A stretch of DNA of 64,000 nucleotides from LMUY01 sp965199105 (GTDB taxonomy: Bacteria > Pseudomonadota > Alphaproteobacteria > Acetobacterales > Acetobacteraceae). Numbering within the stretch: position 1 is the first letter of the stretch; each line of letters begins with the position of its first letter. The stretch is from the NCBI GenBank assembly GCA_965199105.1, contig CBDAQO010000002.1, forward strand, positions 434,001 to 498,000, given 5' to 3'. The translations under genes and the position numbers were made by a program. The notes below the pieces were generated by a model. That model was not told the DNA's origin, did not search any database, and was given only the letters and a program-made list of their open reading frames with translations. Shown in pieces: positions 48,980-58,239 of this stretch.

Positions 48980-50848
48980 CTATGCCTTCACCCGCACGTA
49001 GCTGCCCGGCGCGTCCTCGATGGCGGGCAGGGCGCCCTCGCCGGGTGGCCGCGCCGCCACCGTCTCGCCGCCATGCGCGCTCACCCAGCGCTGCCAATCC
49101 GGCCACCACGACCCGGCGAGTTCCTGCGCGCCGGCCAGCCATGCCTCGGGCGTTGGCGGCAGCGCGTCGCTCACCCAGTGGCTGTACTTGCCGCTGTCGG
49201 GCGGGTTCACCACGCCGGCGATGTGCCCGCTGGCCGCCAGCACGAAGCGCACGGCGCCATCCACGCGCGAGCCGAGCAACTGGGTGCCGCGATAGGTGCT
49301 GCGCCAGGGGGCGATGTGGTCCTCGCTGGTGCTGACGAAGTAGGCCGGGGTCTGCACCGTGCCGAGGTCGATGCGCTCGCCGGCCAGCTCCAGCTCGCCG
49401 CTGGCCAGCTTGTTGGCGTGATACATGTTACGCAGGTAGTAGCTGTGCATCCGCGCCGGCATGCGGGTGGAATCACTGTTCCAATACAGCAGGTCGAACT
49501 GGAACGGCTCGTTGCCCAGCAGGTAGTTGTTGACCACGAACGACCAGATCAGGTCGTTGGCGCGCAGCATGTTGAAGGTCTGCGCCATCTCGGCCCCTTC
49601 CAACACGCCGTCGCGGCGCATCTTCTCCTCCAGCCCGGCCAGTTGCTCCTCGTCGATGAACACGCCCAGTTCACCGGCTTCGGCGAAGTCGGTCATGGTG
49701 ACGAGGAAGGTCGCGGTCTTGATGCGCTCGTCGGCCCAGGGAGCGCTGCCCGTCTGCAGCCAGGCGAGCGTGCAGGCGAGCAGGGTGCCGCCCAGGCAGT
49801 AGCCGACGGCGTTCACCTCGCGCTCCCCGGTGGCCTGCTCGATGGCGCCGAGCGCGGCGAACACGCCGTCGGTCATGTAGTGCTCGAAGCCCTTGCCGGC
49901 CATGGTCTCGTCCGGGTTAACCCAGCTCAGCATGAACACGGTGTGCCCCTGCGCCACGGCCCAGCGCACCAGGCTGTTCTTGGGGCGCAGGTCGAGGATG
50001 TAGAACTTGTTGATCCAGGGCGGGATGATCAGGAGCGGGCGTTTGAGCACCTGGTCGGTCGTAGGGGCGTATTGGATGAGCTGCATCAGGTCGTTCTGGA
50101 ACACCACCTTGCCCGGCGAGACGGCGATGTTGTCGCCGAGCTTGAAGGCGTCCATGTCGGTCATCTTGATGGCGAGCTTGCCGCGGCCGCGTTCGAGGTC
50201 GCCGAGCAGGTTGTTCAGGCCGCGCAGCAGGTTCTCGCCGCCCGTCTCCACCGTCTTGCGCAGCACTTCTGGGTTGGTGAGCAGGAAGTTCGAGGGGCTC
50301 ATCGCGTCGATGAACTGGCGGGCGTAGAAGTCGACCTTCTTCGCCGTCTTGGCGTCCAGCCCCTCGGCCCGGCCCACCACGTCCTGCACGTAGCGGGCGG
50401 AGAGCAGGTAGGACTGCTTGATGAAGTCGAACACCTCGTTCTCCTTCCACAGCTCGTCCTTGAAGCGGCGGTCGCGCGGGTCGGCCTGGATCACGGGTTC
50501 GGGTGCGGCGTCGCTGGCGAACATGCGGCGCGCGGTGCTCTGCCACAGCGTCATGTAGTCCTGCCAGAAGCCGATCTGCGCCTGCACCAGGCCGGCCGGG
50601 TTGGCCATCAGCTTGGCGGTCATGTCGAGGAAGGCGGTGCCGACATGCAGCGGGTCGAGGTTGGGGGCTTCCCGGCTCTGGCGCTTGAGCCAGTCGGCCA
50701 CGATGCGTTGCGAACGCTCGGCGATGGCCGCCATGCTGCGCCCGAGCGCCGCCGGGTCGCCGAGGCGCGGATCGAGGCCCAAGGCGGCGGGGTCGGGGCT
50801 GAGGGTGGGTTCGCGGTTGGGCGCGCTGGTGGGACCGCTGTCGGGCAT
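48980..50848 (-). CDS. phaC: Class I poly(3-hydroxyalkanoate) synthase
   Basis: A 622-residue PhaC that polymerises hydroxyacyl-CoA into storage granules. The lipase-like box GYCLGG holds nucleophile C351; D510 (TSEDHIAPW) and H542 (SGHIAGVVNPP) complete the triad. The N-terminal half carries the class I-specific LWQSTARRMF and KFYILDLRPKNSLVRWAVAQ segments. AAAGGA precedes the ATG. A phasin gene and a TetR-like regulator lie 4.5-6 kb away, consistent with polyester storage. phaA and phaB are not in the window. Confidence 0.96.
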   Translation of the reverse strand: MPDSGPTSAPNREPTLSPDPAALGLDPRLGDPAALGRSMAAIAERSQRIVADWLKRQSREAPNLDPLHVGTAFLDMTAKLMANPAGLVQAQIGFWQDYMTLWQSTARRMFASDAAPEPVIQADPRDRRFKDELWKENEVFDFIKQSYLLSARYVQDVVGRAEGLDAKTAKKVDFYARQFIDAMSPSNFLLTNPEVLRKTVETGGENLLRGLNNLLGDLERGRGKLAIKMTDMDAFKLGDNIAVSPGKVVFQNDLMQLIQYAPTTDQVLKRPLLIIPPWINKFYILDLRPKNSLVRWAVAQGHTVFMLSWVNPDETMAGKGFEHYMTDGVFAALGAIEQATGEREVNAVGYCLGGTLLACTLAWLQTGSAPWADERIKTATFLVTMTDFAEAGELGVFIDEEQLAGLEEKMRRDGVLEGAEMAQTFNMLRANDLIWSFVVNNYLLGNEPFQFDLLYWNSDSTRMPARMHSYYLRNMYHANKLASGELELAGERIDLGTVQTPAYFVSTSEDHIAPWRSTYRGTQLLGSRVDGAVRFVLAASGHIAGVVNPPDSGKYSHWVSDALPPTPEAWLAGAQELAGSWWPDWQRWVSAHGGETVAARPPGEGALPAIEDAPGSYVRVKA

Positions 50849-50914
50849 GGTCGTCCTTTCCGTCGCGTTCGCACACCGCTACAGAGAGCCAAGCGCGGAG
50901 GCGGTCGCGGACTT

Positions 50915-51832
50915 ATGATTGCTGTTACCCAACTAGGTAGGCGCCCCGCATGGCACCGGCAAGCGACCGGCAAGCTGCTCGCCGCCCTGCTCGCCACTGG
51001 GGTGGTTAGCAGCCTTGCGGGTTGCGTCCAAGACCCGTTCGGCCCGGCGGTGAACCTCTACCACAACCTGCAGGGCGGCGAGATCGCGCAGCAGCGCCCG
51101 CCGCCGCCGGGAGCGCACGACCCCTACCCCAACCTCGGCACCACCCCGGCCCGCCCGCCGCCGCCCGACATCGCCACCGAGCAGCGCATTGCCGACGAGC
51201 TGGCGGCCGAGCGCGACGCGCAGCAGCGGCTAGCGGCCGCCAACCCGCTGGTGGTGGTGCAGCCGGTGGCGGCGACCAAGCCGGCCGCACCCGACCCCAA
51301 CGCCAACCAGGTGACGGTGGCCGGTGCCGACGCGCCGCCGCCCGCGCCAGCCCCGGCGCCGCGCAAGCTGGCAGCACCCGCGCCGAGCCCGTTCGACCAG
51401 GTGCCGGCCGTGCCCGACGCCATCGCTTCCGGCCCGCTACCGAGCTTTGCCGCCGCCGCGCCGCCGCCGCCCACGGGCCTAGGCGTGGTGCTGCCGCCAG
51501 CGCCGGCCGCGCCCGCTCCCGTGCCCGTCCCGGCCGCCAAGCCGCCCGCCAACACCATTCTGGTGGCGTTCACCCCCGGCTCCGCCACGCTGCCGCCGTC
51601 CGCCAACCTCAACCTGCGCCGGTTCGCGCTAGCCCATAAGGGCGCGGGGGTGACCGTGACCGGACATGGCGAGGCGGCCAACCGCACCCCCGAGGCGCAG
51701 GCCGACGCGCTGAAGCTCGCCTTGCAGCGCGCCCAGGCAATGGCCGCGGCCCTAGGCGAGGCCGGGGTGAGCGCCGCCAACCTGCACCTGCAAGCCGATG
51801 CCGCCGGAACCGGCGGAACGGCCACCCTCTAG
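50915..51832 (+). CDS. OmpA-like lipoprotein with a disordered proline-rich middle
   Basis: A 305-residue lipoprotein. The signal KLLAALLATGVVSSLAGC gives lipidated C37 within the first 40 residues; the central 150 residues are proline/alanine-rich and probably extended. The C-terminal 90 residues (NTILVAFTPGSATLPPSANL, then VTVTGHGEAAN) resemble an OmpA-type peptidoglycan-binding domain. The strand-swapped NLNLRRFALAHK region fits, but the family is divergent. The start at 50915 follows GGAGG by about 14 bases. It precedes the aminotransferase gene by 16 bases. Confidence 0.8.
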   Translation: MIAVTQLGRRPAWHRQATGKLLAALLATGVVSSLAGCVQDPFGPAVNLYHNLQGGEIAQQRPPPPGAHDPYPNLGTTPARPPPPDIATEQRIADELAAERDAQQRLAAANPLVVVQPVAATKPAAPDPNANQVTVAGADAPPPAPAPAPRKLAAPAPSPFDQVPAVPDAIASGPLPSFAAAAPPPPTGLGVVLPPAPAAPAPVPVPAAKPPANTILVAFTPGSATLPPSANLNLRRFALAHKGAGVTVTGHGEAANRTPEAQADALKLALQRAQAMAAALGEAGVSAANLHLQADAAGTGGTATL

Positions 51833-51848
51833 CATCGAAGAGACCACC

Positions 51849-53060
51849 ATGACGGCCGAGTTCCACCGCATGCGGCGCCTGCCCCCCTACGTGTTCGCCG
51901 AGGTGAACGGCGCCAAGGCCCGCGCGCGCGCGGCCGGTGAGGACGTGATCGACCTCGGCATGGGCAACCCCGACGGCGCCACGCCGCCCCACATCGTGGC
52001 CAAGCTGGTGGAGGCGGTGGCCGACCCGCGCACCCACCGCTACAGCGCCAGCAAGGGCATCCCCGGCCTGCGCCGCGCGCTCGCCGGCTACTACGCGCGC
52101 CGCTTCGACGTTCGGCTCGACCCGGAGACCGAGGTGGTGGCGACGCTGGGCAGCAAGGAGGGCCTGGCCAACCTCGCCGCCGCCATCACCAGCCCCGGCG
52201 ACACCATCCTGGTGCCAAACCCGTCCTACCCGATCCACCAGTTCGGCTTCATCATCGCCGGCGCCTCGGTACGCTCGGTGCCGGCGCGCCCGGACGAGAG
52301 CATGCTGCGCGCGCTGGACCAGGCGGTGCGCCACTCGGTGCCGCCGCCGACCGCGCTGATCGTGAACTTCCCGTCCAACCCGACCGCCTACACCGCCGGG
52401 CTGGAGTTCTACCGCGACGTGGTGGCGTTCTGCCGCAAGCACGAGATCATGATCCTGTCGGACCTGGCCTATGCCGAGATCTACTTCGGCGACGACGCGC
52501 CGCCCTCGATGCTACAGGTCCCTGGCGCGCGGGACATCACGGTGGAGTTCACCTCGATGTCCAAGACCTACTCGATGCCGGGTTGGCGCATGGGCTTTGC
52601 CGCCGGTAATGCCCGCATGCTGAGCGCCTTGGCCCGCATGAAGTCCTACCTGGACTATGGCGCCTTCACCCCGATCCAGGTGGCGGCGACGGCGGCGCTG
52701 AACGGCCCGCAGGACTGCGTGGCCGAGATGCGCGCACTCTATAAGGAGCGCCGCGATGTGCTGGTGCGCGGCCTGCGCGGCGCCGGTTGGGAAGTGGCAA
52801 GCCCGGAGGCGTCGATGTTCGTGTGGGCGCCGATCCCACCGGCCTACGCGCATCTGGGCAGCGTGGAGTTCAGCAAGCTGCTGCTGGCGCGGGCCAAGGT
52901 GGCCGTCGCACCCGGCATCGGCTTCGGCGAGCAGGGCGACGGCCATGTGCGTATCGCCCTGGTGGAAAACACCCAGCGCCTGCGCCAGGCGGTGCGGAGC
53001 ATCCGCGGGTTCCTGGGCGCCGGCTCGAACGTGGCAGCCGGCGCCGAGGCCGTGGGATGA
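51849..53060 (+). CDS. Class I/II aminotransferase, AlaC / LL-DAP aminotransferase-like
   Basis: A 403-residue PLP enzyme. The N-terminal IDLGMGNPDGATPPHIVAKL, the HRYSASKGIPGLRRALAGYY block, NFPSNPTA (substrate-interacting asparagine) and the Schiff-base lysine K239 in SMSKTYSMPGWRMGFAAGN identify it. In Proteobacteria this subgroup usually transaminates alanine or related substrates; LL-diaminopimelate specificity is less likely but possible. ATG at 51849 is used instead of the longer frame. It is followed by hom and glpX, a conserved alphaproteobacterial order. Confidence 0.92.
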   Translation: MTAEFHRMRRLPPYVFAEVNGAKARARAAGEDVIDLGMGNPDGATPPHIVAKLVEAVADPRTHRYSASKGIPGLRRALAGYYARRFDVRLDPETEVVATLGSKEGLANLAAAITSPGDTILVPNPSYPIHQFGFIIAGASVRSVPARPDESMLRALDQAVRHSVPPPTALIVNFPSNPTAYTAGLEFYRDVVAFCRKHEIMILSDLAYAEIYFGDDAPPSMLQVPGARDITVEFTSMSKTYSMPGWRMGFAAGNARMLSALARMKSYLDYGAFTPIQVAATAALNGPQDCVAEMRALYKERRDVLVRGLRGAGWEVASPEASMFVWAPIPPAYAHLGSVEFSKLLLARAKVAVAPGIGFGEQGDGHVRIALVENTQRLRQAVRSIRGFLGAGSNVAAGAEAVG

Positions 53061-53073
53061 CCCCCCACGTCCT

Positions 53074-53140
53074 AAAGCCCTCTCCCTCCGGGAGAGGGTT
53101 GGGTGAGGGTCCGCGCCCGCTCTCGCAGGGAGAGGGCTTT
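53074..53140 (+). terminator. Nested hairpin with terminator-like tail between alaC-like and hom genes
   Basis: An outer perfect 14-bp stem, 53074-53087 paired with 53127-53140, encloses an inner CCCTCTCCC / GGGAGAGGG hairpin (about 53078-53098), which competes for the same left arm. Five T residues follow. CCCTCTCCC-type dyads are widespread dispersed repeats in Proteobacteria. The two folds are mutually exclusive, so it could terminate, attenuate or simply be a repeat. Confidence 0.55.
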
Positions 53141-53154
53141 TTGGGAGTGGCGGT

Positions 53155-54414
53155 ATGCGCATAGCCGTCGCGGGATTAGGGACGGTGGGTGGGGGCGTGG
53201 TGCGGCTGCTGCACGAGAATGCCGCGCTCATCACAGCCCGGGCGGGGCAGCCGATCACCGTCGCTGCGGTTTGCGCGCGGGACCCGGGCAAGCAGCGCGA
53301 CCTGCCGCTTGACGGCGTCGAATGGGTCGACGATCCGCTGCGCCTTGCCACCTTCCCCGGCATCGACGCCGTGGTCGAGCTCATTGGCGGCGCGGGTGAC
53401 CCGGCGTTGGCCCTCGTCACCGCCTGCCTCGCGGCGGGGCGACCGGTGGTCACGGCCAATAAGGCGCTGCTCGCGCTGCATGGCGCCACCCTGCCCCAAG
53501 GTGCGCCGCTCGCCTTCGAGGCCGCGGTGGCCGGCGGCATCCCCGCAATCAAGGCCCTGCGGGAGGGGCTGGCGGCCAACCGGATCAGCCACGTGGCCGG
53601 CATCCTCAACGGCACCTGCAACTACATCCTCACCGCCATGCGCGAGCAGGGGCGAGACTTCGCCGACGTGCTCGCCGAAGCGCAGCAGCTCGGCTATGCG
53701 GAGGCCGACCCGGCGACCGACATCGACGGCATCGACGCCGCCCACAAGCTCGCCATCCTGGCGGCCCTCGCCTTCGGGCACACGGTGCGGTTCGAGACGG
53801 TCTCGGTGGAGGGCATCCGCCGGGTCAGCGCGCTCGACATCGCGTTTGCCGAGGAGCTCGGCTACCGCATCAAGCTGCTCGGCATCACGCGCCGGGTCGC
53901 GGCGGGGGTGGAGGCGCGGGTGCATCCGTGCCTGGTGCCGCTTGCCTCGCCGCTGGCCCGGGTGGACGGCGTGTTCAACGCCATCGTGGCCGAGGGGGAC
54001 GCGGTGGGCCGGTTGATGCTCGAAGGGCGTGGCGCAGGCGCGGGGCCTACCGCCTCGGCCGTCGTCGCCGACCTGATCGACCTGGCGCGCGGCCGCCTTA
54101 CCCCGGCTTGGGGGCAGGACGCGCTCACCCCAGCGCCCGCCATCCCGAGCGGCGAACATGTCGGCGCCTTTTACCTGCGCCTGATGGTGAGCGACCGGCC
54201 TGGCGTGATCGCCGACGTGGCGGCCATCCTGCGGGACAATGGTATTTCGCTCGAATCCCTGCTCCAACATGGCCGCAGCCCGCAAGACGCCGTCCCCGTG
54301 GTGCTGGTGACCCACGAAGTGCGCGAGCGGGATATGCTGGCCGCGATGGCAGGCATCGCAGCGCTTGCCGCCGTGCTCGAACCACCCGCGCTGATCCGCA
54401 TCGAAGCTGGCTGA
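53155..54414 (+). CDS. hom: Homoserine dehydrogenase
   Basis: A 419-residue enzyme reducing aspartate semialdehyde to homoserine, the branch to threonine and methionine. NAD(P) binding is at VAGLGTVGGGVVRLL (5-19), the catalytic lysine region is VVTANKALLA, and the family hallmark NGTCNYILTAM with AEADPATDIDGIDAAHKLAI is intact. A C-terminal ACT domain (about 335-419, FYLRLMVSDRPGVIADVAAI) provides feedback control, usually by threonine. It overlaps no other gene; glpX follows by 14 bases. Confidence 0.96.
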   Translation: MRIAVAGLGTVGGGVVRLLHENAALITARAGQPITVAAVCARDPGKQRDLPLDGVEWVDDPLRLATFPGIDAVVELIGGAGDPALALVTACLAAGRPVVTANKALLALHGATLPQGAPLAFEAAVAGGIPAIKALREGLAANRISHVAGILNGTCNYILTAMREQGRDFADVLAEAQQLGYAEADPATDIDGIDAAHKLAILAALAFGHTVRFETVSVEGIRRVSALDIAFAEELGYRIKLLGITRRVAAGVEARVHPCLVPLASPLARVDGVFNAIVAEGDAVGRLMLEGRGAGAGPTASAVVADLIDLARGRLTPAWGQDALTPAPAIPSGEHVGAFYLRLMVSDRPGVIADVAAILRDNGISLESLLQHGRSPQDAVPVVLVTHEVRERDMLAAMAGIAALAAVLEPPALIRIEAG

Positions 54415-54428
54415 AAGGTCCGACCGCC

Positions 54429-55400
54429 ATGGAAATGAACTATGACCGCAACCTCGCAATGGAACTGGTCCGCGTCAGCGAGGCCGGGGCGCTCGGCGCC
54501 AGCCGCTGGATGGGGCGGGGCAACAAGAACGAGGCCGACGGCGCCGCGGTGGAGGCGATGCGCCGCGCCTTCGACAGCGTGGCCATCGACGGCACGGTGG
54601 TGATCGGCGAGGGCGAGATGGACGAGGCGCCGATGCTCTATATCGGCGAGAAGGTCGGCAGTGGCGGCCCGGCGATGGACATCGCGGTCGACCCGCTGGA
54701 GGGCACCACCATCACCGCCAAGGGCGCGCCAAACGCGATGACCACGGTGGCGCTGGCCGAGAAGGGCAACTTCCTGCACGCGCCGGACATCTACATGGCC
54801 AAGATCGCGGTGGGCGCCGGACTGCCCAAGGGCGTCGTGCACCTGGACGCGCCGATCGGGGAAAACCTGCGCAACCTGGCCGCCGCCAAGCGCATCGAGA
54901 TCGGCGAGCTGGTGCTCTGCACGCTGGACCGCGAGCGACATGCCGAGCTGATCGCCGGCGCGCGCGAGGCCGGCGCGCGGATCATGCTGATTGGCGACGG
55001 GGACGTGTCGGGCGTGATCATGGCGGCGCAGGCCAATAGCGGGGTGGACATCTTCGTCGGCATCGGGGGCGCGCCGGAAGGGGTGCTGGCGGCGGCGGCG
55101 CTGCGCTGCCTTGGGGGCCAGATGCAGGGCCGGCTGCTGTTCGACGACGCCAGCCAAGCCGAGCGGGCGCTGGGAATGGGCGTGACCGACCCCAACAAGG
55201 TCTACGAGCTAGACGAGATGGCGAAGGGCGACGTGATGTTCGCCGCCACCGGCGTCACCACCGGGCCGATGCTGCGCGGGGTGCGCCGCTGGGCGACCGG
55301 GGCAGTGACGCACTCGCTGGTGACGCGGAGCAAGTCGGGAACGGTGCGCTACGTGGAAGCGCACCACAACTTCTCGACCAAAACCTGGCAGCCGAGCTAG
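54429..55400 (+). CDS. glpX: Class II fructose-1,6-bisphosphatase
   Basis: A 323-residue GlpX-type phosphatase for gluconeogenesis. Family markers are GALGASRWMGRGNKNEADGA, TVVIGEGEMDEAPMLYIGE, the phosphate/metal site DPLEGTTITAKGAPNAMTTV and GIGGAPEGVLAAAALRCLGG. ATG at 54429 is chosen; the longer frame runs through hom. The hom-glpX order is common in Alphaproteobacteria, where recJ usually follows; recJ is absent here and a phasin gene converges instead. Confidence 0.96.
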   Translation: MEMNYDRNLAMELVRVSEAGALGASRWMGRGNKNEADGAAVEAMRRAFDSVAIDGTVVIGEGEMDEAPMLYIGEKVGSGGPAMDIAVDPLEGTTITAKGAPNAMTTVALAEKGNFLHAPDIYMAKIAVGAGLPKGVVHLDAPIGENLRNLAAAKRIEIGELVLCTLDRERHAELIAGAREAGARIMLIGDGDVSGVIMAAQANSGVDIFVGIGGAPEGVLAAAALRCLGGQMQGRLLFDDASQAERALGMGVTDPNKVYELDEMAKGDVMFAATGVTTGPMLRGVRRWATGAVTHSLVTRSKSGTVRYVEAHHNFSTKTWQPS

Positions 55401-55409
55401 CGGAAAGGC

Positions 55410-55946
55410 TTAAACGCCGGGTTGGGCGCCCTTGCTGACCAGCAGCTTCACTTCCTCGACCGCCTCGGTGAAGCGCTGGTTCAGCAGGTTGAGCGCTTCG
55501 CCGTTGGACTTCTGGATCAGGCCGCTGATCTCTTGCATGTTGAACACGGCGCGCTCGTAGGCGGATTTCAGCATCTCGGCCTGGCGTGCGGCGCGGGCTT
55601 GCGGCGGCTCGGTGGGGGAGAAGCCGCGCATCCCCTCGGTGAGCTCGGCCATGGTCTGCTGCATCATTTCCATGTTGCGGCGGGCGATGGACTGCGCGCC
55701 CTCGAGCGCCACCTTGTTGGCGGCCGACAACGTCTCGAGGTTGCGACGGTGCGCCGACATCAGCGCCTCCATGTCGGGCATCATCGGCATCTTCATGCTG
55801 CCCAGCAGCTTGGTGAACTCGCTCATGGCTGAGGCGCCCATGTCCGAGAGGTTCTGGCCCATCGCATGTGCGGTGTTCATCCCGGTGTGCATGGCCTGGT
55901 TTGCCGCCGCCGCCGGATTGTTCACGCCATTGCTCTCGTCGGACAT
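55410..55946 (-). CDS. Phasin family protein
   Basis: A 178-residue amphipathic, helix-rich protein of the phasin type, with a methionine-rich stretch (KLLGSMKMPMMPDMEALMSA) and a helical body LSAANKVALEGAQSIARRNM typical of granule-coat proteins. Phasins cover poly(hydroxyalkanoate) granules and limit their size. The start at 55946 has AAAGGA upstream. A phaC gene is 4.5 kb away. The granule role is inferred from sequence character plus that gene. Confidence 0.87.
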   Translation of the reverse strand: MSDESNGVNNPAAAANQAMHTGMNTAHAMGQNLSDMGASAMSEFTKLLGSMKMPMMPDMEALMSAHRRNLETLSAANKVALEGAQSIARRNMEMMQQTMAELTEGMRGFSPTEPPQARAARQAEMLKSAYERAVFNMQEISGLIQKSNGEALNLLNQRFTEAVEEVKLLVSKGAQPGV

Positions 55947-56094
55947 CTTGTGTGTTCCTTTGGTTCGGCCGGCCATGCAGGCTGGGCCGTCTGCGACACC
56001 GCAACCTGACTGCCCGCCCTCTTAACGGCAATTGGGGCGGCAAACCACTCGAAACTGATAGTTTATTAACGGCTCGGCGGGGCAGAACCGCCGC

Positions 56095-56802
56095 TCAAGG
56101 CGAGGCGGGCGGCGGAACGTCTGGCGGGGGCGGCGGGTTGGCGCTCATCAGGCGGTCGGGTGCCGCGGGCTCGCCGTCGTCGGGCTCCGGCGGCAGGTCG
56201 AAATCGGGCTCCATCACGTCGTCCACGGCGGCGGACGATGCGCCGGTCTGCAGCATGCTGCTGAACCGTTCCGCCTGGTCCAGCGCCTTGTCCAAGGCAG
56301 CCATGGTGCTCGCCAGGTCGGCGCTCTCGTCGTCGCGCCAGGCCCGCACGGTGTAGACCCATACGGCGACCAAGCCCTGCGCCCGCAGCGTGCCGCGCAG
56401 GCCAGCCGCGGAAACGCCGGCCGCTTCCAGCATCCAGGCCATGCTGCGCAGGGTGGCGCCGCCGAGCGCAAGGGAGAGCGCCGGGTCACGCGGGAGATAG
56501 GATAGGAGCGCCAGCATGCCGCTGCGGTGCTGCTGCAACACGTCGATTCGGCGCATCAGCAGGTCGAACAGCCGGTCCCGCGCCAGGGGCTCGTTGGCCG
56601 GCTCGGCGAGGGCGGCAGCGTCTGCCATCAGGCCGAAATGCTGCAACACCGCGGCCGGGCCGGGGAAGCGCATGCGAGCCTCGTCGAGCGGCAAGCCGGC
56701 GCTGCGGGCTGCCTCCACGATGCTCAGTCCCGACCAGCCGGTCAGCCCGGCGTGGGCGAAGGCGGCGGTGACCATGGCATGGTCGAATGCTTTGCTGTCC
56801 AT
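56095..56802 (-). CDS. TetR-like / COQ9-like regulatory protein
   Basis: A 235-residue protein with an N-terminal three-helix segment (AFDHAMVTAAFAHAGLTGWS to ARMRFPGPAAVLQHF) that looks like a reduced TetR helix-turn-helix, followed by a helical ligand-binding-type domain (DLLMRRIDVLQQHRSGMLAL). The C-terminus is acidic and proline-rich. COQ9-like proteins have a related layout, so either family is possible. The start is provisional: ATG at 56802 (after GGGAAG) or 56814. Between proC and phasin genes, it might regulate the latter. Confidence 0.7.
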   Translation of the reverse strand: MDSKAFDHAMVTAAFAHAGLTGWSGLSIVEAARSAGLPLDEARMRFPGPAAVLQHFGLMADAAALAEPANEPLARDRLFDLLMRRIDVLQQHRSGMLALLSYLPRDPALSLALGGATLRSMAWMLEAAGVSAAGLRGTLRAQGLVAVWVYTVRAWRDDESADLASTMAALDKALDQAERFSSMLQTGASSAAVDDVMEPDFDLPPEPDDGEPAAPDRLMSANPPPPPDVPPPASP

Positions 56803-56863
56803 CGTGCTTCCCATGGCTCCCAAGTTGGCGGCGGCGGCGGTTATTGCCAGGGTGCCGGCAGCC

Positions 56864-57652
56864 TTAACCGGAAAGCTCGCGTGACCGTTCGGTTGCAGCG
56901 GCGATGGCGCGGCGCATGGCAGCGGGCCAGGCGTCGGCGGCCATCAGCACGGCCAAGGCGCGCTCAGTGGTGCCGGCCGGGCTCGTGACGGCGCGGCGCA
57001 TGGCGGCCGGGTGTTCGGTGCTGGCGGCGAGCAGGGCGCCCGATCCGGCGACGGTGCGGCGGGCGAGGCGGCTGGCGAGTTCGGGCGGCAGGCCGTGCTC
57101 GATGGCCGCCTGCTCGAGCAGTTCGGCGAGCAGGAAGACGTAGGCCGGGCCGCCGCCGGACAGCGCGGTCACCGGGTCGAGCAGGGCTTCGTCGTCGAGC
57201 CAGGCCACCTCGCCAATGGCCTGCAGCAGGCTGTCGGCGAGCGCGCGCTGCGCCGGGGTGACAGCGGGGGCGGCGCAGGCGGCGGTGAAGCCCTGCCCGA
57301 TGGCGGCCGGCGTGTTGGGCATGGCGCGGACGATGGCGGCAGCATCGGTGAGGCTGGCGATGCTGGCGATGCTGCGCCCGGCCATGATCGAGATCACCAC
57401 CGCACCACCGATCAAGCCGGCCACGTCCGGCACCGCGGCGGCGGCCACCTGCGGCTTGACGGCCAGGACCACGGCATCGGGCGTGAACCCGGGCGGCACT
57501 CCGGCGGGGCTCGCCACCACTGTCACCCCATCGATGTCCGGGGCTGGCGCCGGGTCGACCAGGACGCTCGGGCCCAGCCCAGCCTTGCGCCAGCCGGCGA
57601 GCAGGGCGCTGCCCATGCGGCCGCCGCCCAGCAGCAGGACGGACGGGCTCAC
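56864..57652 (-). CDS. proC: Pyrroline-5-carboxylate reductase
   Basis: A 262-residue reductase for the last step of proline synthesis. The NAD(P) motif is VLLLGGGRMGSALLAGW, with VRAMPNTPAAIGQGFTA and the C-terminal signature DPVTALSGGGPAYVFLLAEL and TSPAGTTERAL all present. The start is GTG at 57652, overlapping the stop of the YbjN gene as GTGA. The YbjN-proC order is conserved in Alphaproteobacteria. Confidence 0.95.
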   Translation of the reverse strand: MSPSVLLLGGGRMGSALLAGWRKAGLGPSVLVDPAPAPDIDGVTVVASPAGVPPGFTPDAVVLAVKPQVAAAAVPDVAGLIGGAVVISIMAGRSIASIASLTDAAAIVRAMPNTPAAIGQGFTAACAAPAVTPAQRALADSLLQAIGEVAWLDDEALLDPVTALSGGGPAYVFLLAELLEQAAIEHGLPPELASRLARRTVAGSGALLAASTEHPAAMRRAVTSPAGTTERALAVLMAADAWPAAMRRAIAAATERSRELSG

Positions 57653-58155
57653 GCCTCGCCCACGCACTCCAGCATGGCCGCGGCCAGCGCGTCCGCCGGG
57701 GACTTGCCGCCCCACAGCACGAACTGGAACGCCGGGAAGAAGCGCTCGCACTCGGTGATGGCGATGTCGACCATGTCCTCCAGGCTCTCCGCCGAGGCTC
57801 CCCGGGCGCCGCGCAGCAGCATGGAGTGGCGGAACAGCGGCATGCCGTCGTCGCTGTCCATGCCGAAATGGCCGATCCAGAGCTTTTCGTTGGCCAGCGC
57901 GAGCAGTTCGTAGAGCGCGCCACGGCGGGCGGAGGGAACCTTCAGGTCGAACGCGCAGGTGAAATGCATCGCGCTGATTTCGGGCGACCAGGAGAAATAC
58001 AGCCCGTAATCGCACCACTTGCCCGGCGCTTCGGCCGCCATCTCGCCGTCGCTGCGGCGGTCGAACACCCAATCATTGTTGCCGACAATCTGCTCGAGCA
58101 GGTCAAGCGGATTGGCCGCATGTTCGTTTGTCTGGGAGGGCAGGAGGGTCGGCAT
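57649..58155 (-). CDS. YbjN domain protein
   Basis: A 168-residue YbjN-type protein (DUF1790-like). Its body has WVFDRRSDGEMAAEAPGKWC, YGLYFSWSPEISAMHFTCAF and the helical NEKLWIGHFGMDSDDGMPLF, typical of this family, which resembles type III secretion chaperones in fold. The role is unknown; links to stress and cell-envelope phenotypes are known in some species. ATG at 58155 is used. It is coupled to proC by a GTGA overlap. Confidence 0.87.
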   Translation of the reverse strand: MPTLLPSQTNEHAANPLDLLEQIVGNNDWVFDRRSDGEMAAEAPGKWCDYGLYFSWSPEISAMHFTCAFDLKVPSARRGALYELLALANEKLWIGHFGMDSDDGMPLFRHSMLLRGARGASAESLEDMVDIAITECERFFPAFQFVLWGGKSPADALAAAMLECVGEA

Positions 58156-58239
58156 CGAGGGGTCTCCCCATCTGGAGGAAGGCCGTATGCGAGGCAGCCC
58201 AGGGACTTCGCCAGCCGACTCGACACGGCAAGACACTAA

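Noticed and set aside
48953..50914. Upstream extension of the OmpA-like lipoprotein frame over phaC
   Set aside because: The extension is antisense to PhaC. The true start is 50915, where a signal peptide and lipobox begin.
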